Source of the DNA: Gammaproteobacteria bacterium
GTDB taxonomy: Bacteria; Pseudomonadota; Gammaproteobacteria; UBA6429; Thiohalophilaceae
Direction of reading: 5' to 3'
NCBI GenBank assembly: GCA_030594815.1
Contig: JAUVEN010000023.1
Span: forward strand, 1 to 32,469
Length of the DNA: 32,469 nt
The position numbers and the translations under genes are program-made. Position 1 is the stretch's first letter, and each line of letters opens with the position of its first letter. Below the pieces are notes generated by a model, which saw nothing but the letters and a program-made list of their open reading frames with translations, had not been told where the DNA came from and ran no database searches. Positions 16,656-24,703 of the stretch are shown piece after piece.

Positions 16656-19292
16656 TTAATTACGAACTAAAAATAATTTAGAGATTAAAACCTTATTTTT
16701 AAGTTTCAATTCAATCTTATAAAAGCTGTTGGTAAATCCACGTGTTGGCACATTAATCTCAAAAAAATGCTCACCAAACTGGCTGCTTATTACCACAGGT
16801 TTTTGTGCAAGCTTAATTTTTTTAGTGCTATCAAATACCGTTGCCTCAAGCCATGTTGTAGTCGGATCAAAATTTATAAAATTTATACCAACATACAGAG
16901 TATGTTTAAGTTTTAATGTCGGAGTATTGTCCAGGCCTAAATTAGATGAACCACTAAAGAGCTTTGTTACAGGATAAGCGCTTAATTTAATCGTTTCAAT
17001 TTTTGGAGCAATTTCTTCTAAAGCATCATCAAGTTTTAACTGCACACTGGCTAATAAAGAAGATTTTCCATATCGTTGAATGGCACCCTGTAAATAGTTT
17101 TTTGCGTTTTCTAACTTTCCTTTTTGAATAGACAGAGTAATGTTTTTTGCAAGTTGTTGATGAATGCTTCGTAACTCTGCTTTTGCCTGTAAATTACCAT
17201 TTTCTTTTTTAAGTATTTCCTGATAAATGTTATAGGCGTTATAGGCTATCGGTTTAATAAGCTGGTTAGCTGCCTGGTATTTTTTAGCTTGCTTAAATAA
17301 TGAAGCAATATTCTTGTTATGCTTTATTTTATCTTTTAATTGCTTACGTTTTTTGATTAATGTTGAATTGTTGTTTAAAGCTGCTATTCCTTCTTCAACC
17401 ATAAGAATGGCGTTGTGAATATTACCTTGCTGTTCTAATTTAGTTGTTTTATCAAGGTAAGAGGCAACTATCTTATTAATAAAGTTTTTTGCATCTTCAT
17501 TTTTAGGAGATAGAACTAACACCTTATTTATTTCATCAAGTGCATTTCTATTAATGGGTTTGCTTAATGCCCCGGCATTAAAATACTTTTCTGCTTTGTT
17601 AATGTGGTTGTTGATACGTTCAAGAAAAGCTACTTTTTTTTCTAAACGGATAAAACGTTTATTTTTAGTTGCTCGTGGAAAGCTTTGTTTCATTATATCT
17701 ATATATTGACGGGCTAGCAGTGCATCTTCTGTCGCAAAGGCCAGGCCAATTTGCTTGATGTACCATTCTCGAAGTTCTTTTAATCCTGCACGTGCAACAG
17801 GACTTTGCTTAGATACTAACAGCATGTCTTTATAGATGGCAGCAAGTTCTAAGGCATTTTTAGGTGTGCTATCTAAACCTTCTTTTAAAAGTGCAATTTT
17901 ATCTTCTCTTGATAATTCTGCCTTTACTTGAACTGACGTTTTTGGTGTTTCTGTTTCTGAACTTGTTAGCGTAAGATTATCGCTTTCACCCTCCAGGTTA
18001 GCTTGATTACCTTCTTCTATTGATGTGGTAGAAGGGGTAGCCTTTACTTCAGGTATTATTGCTACAGGAGCTTCTTCTTTTATTTTGTCAGCCCAATACT
18101 GGCTATATGATTTTGGAAACAAGTCAGGAAAAATTTTTACAATTTCTGGCAAGGCCTTATAACCCCAAAAATGGGTAAGCTCTTTTTGTTTTTCAATTGC
18201 TCCCCATGATGCAGATGCAATCAATAATAAAACAAGTAGATTTCTTCTACGTGAACTACCATTCTTGTTATCAATCGTGCCTTCATCTATTACGGTTTTA
18301 TTTCTTGAAGGGAAGACCAGATCGGGGACTTTTCTTTTTTGACTAATAACCACATCGCTGGCTTGAGTTTCAGCATTATGATCGCTACCTGTTTTTTTAA
18401 AGTCAGTGGATTTTGTTTTTATGTTCTCAAGCTGTTCATCGGTTATGTTATTTAAAGCAGCAATGAGCTCCGCTGCTTTTTGATAACGATGCTGAGGCTC
18501 TTTTGAGAGACAGTGATTAATAATAGGTTGAAATATTTCAAGTCCACCCGGTAATAATGGGATTGGGGCAGTGAGATGTTTAATTCCAACGGCAACGGCG
18601 GAGTCTGCATCAAAGGGTAAATTACCCGATAGTAATTGGTATAAAACGACACCAAGGCTGTATATATCAGAACGGTGATCAACTTTTAGTCCTTTGGTTT
18701 GCTCTGGACTCATAAAGTGCGGAGTGCCAATGGCTTTGCCTGTTTGTGTCATGCCATGGGAGATATCATCACCATGGGCGATACCAAAATCCATCAGGAT
18801 GACACGATTATCAGATTGATGGATCATGATGTTTTCAGGTTTAACATCGCGGTGAACAATGCCTTTAGAACCTGCAAATTCCAGCGCATCCGCGACGTCT
18901 TTAACAATTCGTATGGCTTCTTTACGTGAGATAGAATCTTTTAGCTGTTTAAGATCTTTGCCAGGAATATATTCCATTGACATGTAGTGGTATTTACCCT
19001 GTTTACCCGCATCATAAACAGTCACAATATTAGGATGGTTTAATTGGCTAACAATTCTGGCTTCACGCAAAAAACGTTTTGAAAACTGCTCATCATCGGT
19101 CAGGTGAGGAGAGAGTATTTTTAAAGCAACTTCTCGACCAAAACTTTCCTGAATGGCCAGATAGACATGTGCCATACCTCCATGCCCAAGTTCACGCATA
19201 ATTTTATAGCCTGAAATTTGAATATCCGGCACAGATGAACTGGGGGACTGAGCATTAATTTTTTGTGTAGTTTTATCCAAGTTGTGTTTCAC
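16656..19292 (-). CDS. Transmembrane Ser/Thr protein kinase with large TPR-like extracytoplasmic region
   Basis: An 878-residue Hanks-type kinase. The kinase domain spans about 29-285: glycine loop GHGGMAHVYLA, Lys58 (VALK), Glu77, catalytic HRDVKPEN (147-154, Asp149), DFG (168-170) and GTPHFMSPEQ. A polar juxtamembrane stretch with many Ser/Thr follows, then RRR and one membrane segment (about 351-366). The remaining 500 residues, predicted periplasmic, hold a Thr/Ser/Glu-rich linker, helical TPR-like repeats (IYKDMLLVSK..., AEKYFNAGAL, GNIHNAILMVEEGI) and a C-terminal beta domain. The start is GTG with a weak ribosome binding site. Substrate is unknown. No phosphatase or FHA gene is adjacent. 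It lies between guaB and guaA on the opposite strand. Confidence 0.92.
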   Translation of the reverse strand: MKHNLDKTTQKINAQSPSSSVPDIQISGYKIMRELGHGGMAHVYLAIQESFGREVALKILSPHLTDDEQFSKRFLREARIVSQLNHPNIVTVYDAGKQGKYHYMSMEYIPGKDLKQLKDSISRKEAIRIVKDVADALEFAGSKGIVHRDVKPENIMIHQSDNRVILMDFGIAHGDDISHGMTQTGKAIGTPHFMSPEQTKGLKVDHRSDIYSLGVVLYQLLSGNLPFDADSAVAVGIKHLTAPIPLLPGGLEIFQPIINHCLSKEPQHRYQKAAELIAALNNITDEQLENIKTKSTDFKKTGSDHNAETQASDVVISQKRKVPDLVFPSRNKTVIDEGTIDNKNGSSRRRNLLVLLLIASASWGAIEKQKELTHFWGYKALPEIVKIFPDLFPKSYSQYWADKIKEEAPVAIIPEVKATPSTTSIEEGNQANLEGESDNLTLTSSETETPKTSVQVKAELSREDKIALLKEGLDSTPKNALELAAIYKDMLLVSKQSPVARAGLKELREWYIKQIGLAFATEDALLARQYIDIMKQSFPRATKNKRFIRLEKKVAFLERINNHINKAEKYFNAGALSKPINRNALDEINKVLVLSPKNEDAKNFINKIVASYLDKTTKLEQQGNIHNAILMVEEGIAALNNNSTLIKKRKQLKDKIKHNKNIASLFKQAKKYQAANQLIKPIAYNAYNIYQEILKKENGNLQAKAELRSIHQQLAKNITLSIQKGKLENAKNYLQGAIQRYGKSSLLASVQLKLDDALEEIAPKIETIKLSAYPVTKLFSGSSNLGLDNTPTLKLKHTLYVGINFINFDPTTTWLEATVFDSTKKIKLAQKPVVISSQFGEHFFEINVPTRGFTNSFYKIELKLKNKVLISKLFLVRN

Positions 19293-19361
19293 TTCTAATT
19301 ATAAATAAGGGCTTTAGTAATACTTTTTTGTTATACCTGATTTATAGTTTATCGACCAAAG

Positions 19362-19388
19362 CAGGGAATATATTAGTGTTATTCCCTG
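19362..19388. other. Hairpin in the divergent kinase/guaA intergenic region
   Basis: CAGGGAATA (19362-19370) and TATTCCCTG (19380-19388) form a perfect 9-bp inverted repeat around a 9-nt loop. The 261-bp region 19293-19553 carries promoters for the kinase gene (minus) and guaA (plus), but no convincing -35/-10 pair was found for either. The repeat could be an operator or a leader hairpin; no T tract follows, so a terminator is unlikely. Confidence 0.45.
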
Positions 19389-19553
19389 TATTATGAAACT
19401 GCTATTTTATGTGTTTGAATTGATTGGATTATTAGCAGACTACCCACTTTATACTTCTCTATTGTAACATCAAACCCTTGATTTTTATTAGGTTTTGCCT
19501 GATCATTGGCAGCCTTTTTATTAGCTTAACCCCAACCAGCAGAGAAACCGCCC

Positions 19554-21182
19554 ATGTCCGTGGATATCCATTCTGATCGTATATTAATTCTTGATTTTGG
19601 CTCGCAATATACCCAACTCATAGCACGTCGTGTTCGCGAAGCGGGCGTATATTCAGAACTCTATAGCTGGGATATCTCTGAACAGGAAATTCGGGATTTT
19701 AAGCCCAGTGGCATCATTCTTTCGGGTGGACCAGAAACGACAACAGCCAGTGATGCGCCAAATGCAGACCCGGTAGTTTTTGAATTAGGTGTGCCCGTTT
19801 TGGGGATTTGCTATGGCATGCAGACAATGGCCATGCAATTGGGTGGCAAAGTCGAAAATGCCGATCATCATGAGTATGGGTATGCAAAGGTTCGCGCTCG
19901 TGGTCACACAGCATTATTAAAAGATATTGAAGATGAAACCAGTGCCGAAGGGTACGGTTTACTAGATGTCTGGATGAGCCACGGCGATCACGTTATTGAA
20001 ATGCCTGAAAGTTTTAAACTCATGGCATCAACGGACAATGCACCGATAGCGGGGATAGCCGATGAAGAACGTAAATTTTACGGTCTTCAGTTCCATCCAG
20101 AAGTGACTCACACCAATCAGGGACAACGTATTATTGAACGTTTTGTTCATGATATCTGTGGCTGTGAAAATTTATGGACTGCCGATAATATTATTGAAAG
20201 TAATATTAAGACCATCCAAAAAGATGTTGGTAAAGATGAAGTTATTTTAGGTTTGTCTGGCGGTGTTGATTCTTCTGTTGTTGCTGCGTTATTACATAAA
20301 GCCATTGGTGCACAACTTACCTGCGTTTTTGTAGATAATGGTTTACTGCGTTATCAGGAAGGCGACCAGGTTATGGCTATGTTTGCGGAACACATGGGTG
20401 TAAAAGTTATTCGTGTAGATGCAGAAGAACGTTTCCTGAAAAGATTAAAAGGCGTTGCTGATCCTGAAGAAAAACGAAAAATTATTGGTAACTTGTTTGT
20501 AGAAATTTTTGAAGAAGAATCAAATAAGCTTTCAAATGTGCCGTCCATGGATGGACAAATGCCCTGTGAGCCAGGGAAGGCGGGAGGGGCCAAATGGTTA
20601 GCTCAAGGCACAATTTATCCTGATGTTATTGAATCGGCTGGCGCAAAAACAGGTAAAGCGCATTTAATTAAATCACATCACAACGTGGGTGGTTTGCCTG
20701 AACACATGAAATTAAAATTGTGTGAACCATTACGAGAATTATTTAAAGACGAAGTGCGTAAGTTAGGTCTTGAGCTCGGTTTGCCTTACGACATGGTTTA
20801 TCGTCATCCATTCCCTGGTCCTGGTTTAGGTGTTCGTATCCTTGGTGAAGTACATAAAGAATATGCTGATATCTTACGTTTAGCCGATCATATCTTTATC
20901 GAAGAGCTCTATAAAAATGAGCTTTATCATAAAGTCAGTCAGGCCTTCACTGTATTCCTACCCGTTAAGTCTGTAGGTGTTACAGGTGATGGTCGTCGTT
21001 ATCAATACGTTGTAGCAATGCGTGCAGTTGAAACTATCGATTTTATGACCGCACGTTGGGCACATCTTCCTTATGAGTTTCTGGAACATGTTTCAAGCCG
21101 TATCGTTAATGAAGTTGAAGGCATTTCTCGCGTTGTTTATGACGTTACCGGTAAACCACCGGGTACGATAGAGTGGGAATAA
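19554..21182 (+). CDS. guaA: GMP synthase (glutamine-hydrolysing) with a 17-residue insert
   Basis: A 542-residue enzyme that aminates XMP to GMP with glutamine and ATP. The class I glutamine amidotransferase domain (about 9-200) has the nucleophile in [10 protein letters not shown] and the His/Glu pair in FHPEVTH. The ATP pyrophosphatase domain contains the PP-loop LSGGVDSS. The C-terminal dimerisation domain ends in [10 protein letters not shown]. Compared with E. coli GuaA (525 residues) the whole difference is an insertion of 17 residues (330-346) between KLSNV and [11 protein letters not shown], described separately. Since the enzyme is needed for guanine synthesis, it is likely still active. 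Confidence 0.97.
   Translation: MSVDIHSDRILILDFGSQYTQLIARRVREAGVYSELYSWDISEQEIRDFKPSGIILSGGPETTTASDAPNADPVVFELGVPVLGICYGMQTMAMQLGGKVENADHHEYGYAKVRARGHTALLKDIEDETSAEGYGLLDVWMSHGDHVIEMPESFKLMASTDNAPIAGIADEERKFYGLQFHPEVTHTNQGQRIIERFVHDICGCENLWTADNIIESNIKTIQKDVGKDEVILGLSGGVDSSVVAALLHKAIGAQLTCVFVDNGLLRYQEGDQVMAMFAEHMGVKVIRVDAEERFLKRLKGVADPEEKRKIIGNLFVEIFEEESNKLSNVPSMDGQMPCEPGKAGGAKWLAQGTIYPDVIESAGAKTGKAHLIKSHHNVGGLPEHMKLKLCEPLRELFKDEVRKLGLELGLPYDMVYRHPFPGPGLGVRILGEVHKEYADILRLADHIFIEELYKNELYHKVSQAFTVFLPVKSVGVTGDGRRYQYVVAMRAVETIDFMTARWAHLPYEFLEHVSSRIVNEVEGISRVVYDVTGKPPGTIEWE
20541..20591 (+). repeat. 51-bp GC-rich palindromic insert inside guaA
   Basis: The segment encodes [17 protein letters not shown] and has no counterpart in E. 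coli GuaA (recalled), where KLEDV is followed directly by KWLAQG. It holds two hairpins: GTCCAT-GG-ATGGAC (20543-20556) and CCCTG-TGAGC-CAGGG (20562-20576). By hand count it is about 67% GC, well above the AT-rich flanks. Its length is a multiple of three and it keeps the frame. This looks like a small palindromic repeat that inserted in-frame. Confidence 0.65.
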
Positions 21183-21196
21183 CAAAATAATTAATT

Positions 21197-21346
21197 GGCC
21201 ACAAAGGACACGAAGAACACCAAGAATACTTTAAAAATTAAAAACCTTGAACCACAGGGGGCACGGGGAAAGCAAAAATATATTTCCCCCCGTGGTTTAT
21301 TCTTTTTGTTTTATCTTTTCTTTGTGTTCCTGGTGTCCTTTGTGGC
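21197..21346. repeat. Dispersed terminal-inverted-repeat element, copy B
   Basis: The left end reads GGCCACAAAGGACACGAAG and the right end GGTGTCCTTTGTGGC is its inverse. The interior includes TTTAAAAATTAAAAACC, TTGAACCAC, and GGGAAAGCAAAAATATAT followed by TTCCCCCCGTG. These interior blocks recur in copy C in opposite orientation. It starts 15 bp after the guaA stop and ends 39 bp before the serB GTG, so it forms most of the guaA-serB gap. Confidence 0.85.
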
Positions 21347-21385
21347 TAAATCTTTTATTTTTTTTGATTTTGTGGGGATATCTCA

Positions 21386-22627
21386 GTGTCTGACGTTGTA
21401 CTTATTACTATCTCGGGACAAGACCGTTCAGGATTAACCTCTGCATTAACTGGAATTTTGGCTAAGTATGAGATCAATATTTTAGATATTGGTCAGTCGG
21501 TTATTCATGAAAGTCTATCACTTGGTATTTTGATCGAATCTCCTGAAGAAGACAAAAACTGTTCTGTGTTTAAAGATATTTTATTCAAAGCGCATGAGCT
21601 TAATCTTAACGCGCGTTTTACTCCTGTCACTAAAGATGAATATGAACACTGGGTAAATGCTCAGGGTAAAGCTAAACACATCGTTACTTTGCTTGGGCGA
21701 CAAATAACTGCACGACATTTAGCGCGTGTTACCGAAGTTGTGGCTGAACAAGGTTTTAATATCGATCAAATAAGTCGATTATCAGGTCGGTTGCCATTGG
21801 ATGAGCTAGAGAATAAATCTGAACACTCTCGAGGCGCATCGGTACAACTTTCTCTAAGTGGTGACGTTGATGACATTGCTGCGATGCATTCTTCATTCCT
21901 TCATATCTCACAAGAACTCGATCTCGATATAGCAGTACAAGAGGATAATCTTTATCGTCGTAGTCGCCGTTTAGTTTGCTTTGATATGGACTCAACACTC
22001 ATTCAGGTTGAAGTAATAGATGAGTTAGCGAAAGCAGCTGGTGTAGGTGAACAGGTTGCTGCCATTACGGAATCTGCCATGCAGGGTAAAATAGATTTTT
22101 CAGAGAGCTTCCGCCAACGCATGGCATTGCTTGAAGGTATGGATGAGTCCGTTTTAAAAGAAATTGCTGAGAACTTACCTATTACAGAAGGTGCCGCCCG
22201 CTTAATTAGTCACTTACGTCACTTCGGTTATAAAGTCGCCATTCTTTCTGGTGGTTTCACTTATTTTGCAAATTACTTAAAAGAAAAATTAGGTATTGAT
22301 TATGTTTATGCGAATCAACTTGATTTTGAAGACGGTAAACTTACCGGCAAGGTAAAAGGCGATATTATTGATGGCCAAATGAAGGCGAAGTTATTAACAC
22401 GAATTGCTGCAGAAGAAGGTATTAGTACAGAGCAAGTTATTGCGGTTGGTGATGGTGCCAATGATTTACCGATGTTAGCCATTGCCGGGTTAGGTATTGC
22501 ATTCCATGCAAAACCAATTGTTAAAGAACAAGCCTCACACTCAATCGCCAATCTTGGGTTGGATGCGATTTTATATTTACTCGGTATGCGTGATCGTGAA
22601 CTGGTTGAGCTTGAAAGTATTAAATAA
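21386..22627 (+). CDS. serB: Phosphoserine phosphatase with N-terminal ACT-type regulatory region
   Basis: A 413-residue enzyme, longer than E. coli SerB (322) and like the Pseudomonas type with two N-terminal ACT-like domains: about 1-85 (VVLITISGQDRSGLTSAL) and about 98-185 (HIVTLLGRQITARHLARV). The HAD phosphatase domain (about 195-400) has the catalytic CFDMDSTL (Asp200 nucleophile, Asp202), SGGFT and the metal site GDGANDLPML (355 onward). It removes phosphate from phosphoserine in serine synthesis; ACT domains suggest amino-acid control. The start is GTG with GGGGAT upstream. Inverted repeat copies B and C flank the gene. Confidence 0.95.
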   Translation: MSDVVLITISGQDRSGLTSALTGILAKYEINILDIGQSVIHESLSLGILIESPEEDKNCSVFKDILFKAHELNLNARFTPVTKDEYEHWVNAQGKAKHIVTLLGRQITARHLARVTEVVAEQGFNIDQISRLSGRLPLDELENKSEHSRGASVQLSLSGDVDDIAAMHSSFLHISQELDLDIAVQEDNLYRRSRRLVCFDMDSTLIQVEVIDELAKAAGVGEQVAAITESAMQGKIDFSESFRQRMALLEGMDESVLKEIAENLPITEGAARLISHLRHFGYKVAILSGGFTYFANYLKEKLGIDYVYANQLDFEDGKLTGKVKGDIIDGQMKAKLLTRIAAEEGISTEQVIAVGDGANDLPMLAIAGLGIAFHAKPIVKEQASHSIANLGLDAILYLLGMRDRELVELESIK

Positions 22628-22638
22628 AAAAGAGATTG

Positions 22639-22786
22639 AGCCACGAAGAACACCAAGAAAGTATAAAAATAAAATAAACCACTGGGGACACGGGGAGCAC
22701 GGGGGGAAATATATTTTTGCTTTCCCTGTGTTCCCCGTGGTTCAAGGTTTTTAATTTTTAAAGCACTCTTCGTGTCCTTTGTGGCT
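22639..22786. repeat. Dispersed terminal-inverted-repeat element, copy C (inverted relative to B)
   Basis: The left end is AGCCACGAAGAACACCAAG and the right end CTTCGTGTCCTTTGTGGCT. Its reverse complement matches copy B over most of its length, including the block around AAAAATTAAAAACCTTGAAC and a run of about 29 identical bases ending in TTCCCCCCGTG. It begins 12 bp after the serB stop and ends 17 bp before the tadA ATG. Confidence 0.85.
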
Positions 22787-22803
22787 AACATGATGTTAAA
22801 AAT

Positions 22804-23295
22804 ATGAATGATAAATCTGAACAGGAATCACTGGATATTTTCTGGATGCAGCATGCTTTGGAGCTTGCGAAACGAGCAGAGTCTGAAGGTGAAGTACCGG
22901 TAGGCGCAGTTGTTGTTTATGATGAACAAGTGATCGGTGAGGGTTGGAATAGTCCAATTAGTGATAATGATCCTACCGCTCATGCTGAAATTATGGCATT
23001 GCGTTCTGCAGCAAAAAAAATTAATAATTATCGGTTACTGGATACGACCCTCTATGTCACTCTGGAACCCTGTATTATGTGTACAGGAGCAATTACTCAT
23101 TCACGTGTTAAACGTGTTGTGTATGGCGCGACAGATCCTAAGGCTGGGGCTGCAGAGAGTGCCTTTGAAATTTTAGGAACAGATAGTTTAAACCATCAGG
23201 TTGATGTTGCTCATGGTGTACTGGCAACAGAATGTGGTCAAATTCTGACTGATTTTTTCAGACAAAAACGAAAAGAGAAAAAGCGAGAGAAGTAA
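22804..23295 (+). CDS. tadA: tRNA-specific adenosine deaminase
   Basis: A 163-residue TadA (E. coli 167). It converts adenosine to inosine at the wobble position of tRNA-Arg(ACG). The zinc and catalytic motif HAE is His60-Glu62 and the second zinc motif PCIMC gives Cys90 and Cys93. The sequence PVGAVVV, the EPC block and SRVKRVVYGATDPKAGA are typical of TadA rather than other cytidine/deoxycytidylate deaminases. The C-terminus is basic (FFRQKRKEKKREK). The stop codon overlaps the next ATG by one base (TAATG). Confidence 0.95.
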   Translation: MNDKSEQESLDIFWMQHALELAKRAESEGEVPVGAVVVYDEQVIGEGWNSPISDNDPTAHAEIMALRSAAKKINNYRLLDTTLYVTLEPCIMCTGAITHSRVKRVVYGATDPKAGAAESAFEILGTDSLNHQVDVAHGVLATECGQILTDFFRQKRKEKKREK

Positions 23296-24251
23296 TGCGG
23301 TTAGGTGTCATTTTTATTATCACAAGTTTGTTATTAGGTTGTAATGAACCAGCAAAGTCCACTTATCCTGAAACTGATGTAAAGATGGAGCTAAAGCAAG
23401 TTTCTGATCATATTTATTATGTACAGGGTAAAGCGGGCATAGCGACAGATAACGAAGGGTTTATTTCTAATGCGGGTTTCATCGTTACCGATGAAGGTGT
23501 TATCGTTTTTGATACGTTAGGAACACCTTCACTCGCCAACTTACTCTTAACAAAAATTCGTACTGTTACCGATAAGCCAATTCTTAAAGTGATCGTGAGT
23601 CATTACCATGCAGATCATATTTATGGCTTACAGGTGTTCAAAGAGCAAGGTGCTCAAATTATTGCTCCTAAAGGTGCGATGGAATATTTAAGTTTATCGA
23701 AGAATGATGAGCTTCTCGAATTACGTCGTTTTGAATTAGAGCCTTGGGTTAATGAAAGCACACATTTAGTAACACCGGATGTTATCGTCGAAAAGCCTAT
23801 GAAATTCTCGCATGGTGGCATAGATTTCACGCTTGATGTTTTGGGTGCTGCTCACTCTGATGGTGACTTAACATTATTTGTCGAACCGGAAAACGTCTTT
23901 TTCTCTGGAGATATTATCTTTGAGGGGCGCGTTCCTTATTTAGGCGATGCCAATACTAAAAGATGGTTAGACACCCTAATCAAAATGGAAGTGGGTAAAA
24001 TTACCGCGTTGATTCCTGGTCATGGTCCTGCAGCTAAAAATCCTAACAAGGCTATAAGTTCAACGCGTTCTTATCTCGCTAAGATTCGTACAGTGATGGC
24101 TGGAGCTGTTGAAAATATGGATGATTTTGCAGAAACGTATGATAAAACGGACTGGAGTGAATTTGAGAAGCTACCGGCATTTGCTGAAGCAAATCGTCGC
24201 AATGCTTACCAGGTCTTTTTGTCAATGGAAGAAGAATTATTTAATAAATAG
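23295..24251 (+). CDS. Metallo-beta-lactamase-fold lipoprotein hydrolase
   Basis: A 318-residue protein with a lipoprotein signal, MRLGVIFIITSLLLGC (Cys16), so it is likely anchored in a periplasm-facing membrane leaflet. The MBL fold has the metal motif HYHADH (His103, His105, Asp107, His108), AAHSDGDL, SGDIIF and PGHGP, enough for a two-metal site. It resembles the MBL hydrolases related to SoxH and those linked with quinoproteins, but the substrate cannot be told. It is coupled to tadA by TAATG. No clear terminator follows, though an imperfect hairpin lies at about 24286-24322. Confidence 0.85.
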   Translation: MRLGVIFIITSLLLGCNEPAKSTYPETDVKMELKQVSDHIYYVQGKAGIATDNEGFISNAGFIVTDEGVIVFDTLGTPSLANLLLTKIRTVTDKPILKVIVSHYHADHIYGLQVFKEQGAQIIAPKGAMEYLSLSKNDELLELRRFELEPWVNESTHLVTPDVIVEKPMKFSHGGIDFTLDVLGAAHSDGDLTLFVEPENVFFSGDIIFEGRVPYLGDANTKRWLDTLIKMEVGKITALIPGHGPAAKNPNKAISSTRSYLAKIRTVMAGAVENMDDFAETYDKTDWSEFEKLPAFAEANRRNAYQVFLSMEEELFNK

Positions 24252-24413
24252 AAAATTTAATTCCGATCCTTTCAGTAGAAATACGCTTTAAATTCAACCA
24301 CATAGATACTATGGTTTTAAAGTCGCCCCAGCAGTTATTTATATTTCTTATATTTCAATAGCTTAAGTGTTATCTCTATAATTCCCCTTAGGAGTTAGAC
24401 TCATTAATAAAAA

Positions 24414-24434
24414 TGTGTATACTAAGTATGCACA
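24414..24434. promoter_or_regulatory. Palindromic operator candidate
   Basis: TGTGTATACT and AGTATGCACA flank a single central A; the halves match at 9 of 10 positions when inverted. The form suits a dimeric regulator. It does not fit the CRP consensus spacing (TGTGA-N6-TCACA). It is 113 bp upstream of the first sigma-28-type promoter. Confidence 0.5.
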
Positions 24435-24546
24435 TTATATATAGGCGTTTATTAAATATGGGAACATAGAACGATAGAGCTATTAAAGGCTAATAACGTA
24501 TAAAAAGTATGGGTATATTAAATGTTAAATATATTTAATATTTTTC

Positions 24547-24573
24547 TAAAGTCCCTCTATTTTTGGCCGATAC
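24547..24573 (+). promoter_or_regulatory. Sigma-28 (FliA) type promoter, upstream copy
   Basis: TAAA, a 15-bp spacer, then GCCGATAC. The consensus is TAAA-N15-GCCGATAA, so the match is 11 of 12 in the two boxes with exact spacing. The predicted start is about 120 bp upstream of the first chemosensory gene. Confidence 0.7.
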
Positions 24574-24625
24574 TCCCCCCAAATTGATAAAACAAGCTTG
24601 ATAGTGAATATTGGCGTTAATTTAT

Positions 24626-24652
24626 TAAAAATACCTTTATTGCTGCCGATAA
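24626..24652 (+). promoter_or_regulatory. Sigma-28 (FliA) type promoter, downstream copy
   Basis: TAAA, a 15-bp spacer, then GCCGATAA: a full match to the consensus in both boxes and spacing. It is 79 bp after the upstream copy and 51 bp before the GTG of the first chemosensory gene, a suitable distance for a short leader. This predicts co-regulation with late flagellar genes. Confidence 0.85.
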
Positions 24653-24703
24653 TAATGAATCGACACCATAGAAGCACTTGATAGAGAGTTTGGAGACAAG
24701 TAA

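Larger units (their letters stand above)
24252..24703 (+). promoter_or_regulatory. 452-bp regulatory region of the chemosensory operon
   Basis: There is no gene in this AT-rich stretch. From left to right it holds an imperfect hairpin (about 24286-24322, CTTTAAA...TTAAAG with AACCA/TGGTT inside), a near-perfect 21-bp palindrome (24414-24434), a very AT-rich block around TTAAATATATTTAATATTT (about 24523-24543), and two sigma-28-type promoters at 24547 and 24626. A ribosome binding site GGAG lies at 24692-24695. Confidence 0.7.

Noticed and set aside
16656-19292. PpkA-type kinase of a type VI secretion cluster
   Set aside because: No secretion genes, FHA protein or phosphatase are near; the domain layout is a general receptor-type kinase.
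21195-21437. Open frame of 80 codons starting MATKDTKNTKN between guaA and serB
   Set aside because: It lies mostly within repeat copy B; similar frames appear in copies A and C on other strands because the repeat is free of stops. No ribosome binding site or family match.
22315-22791. Minus-strand open frame of 158 codons across the serB end and repeat C
   Set aside because: It is opposite to serB, and its first part is the repeat-encoded peptide, so it is a by-product of the element.
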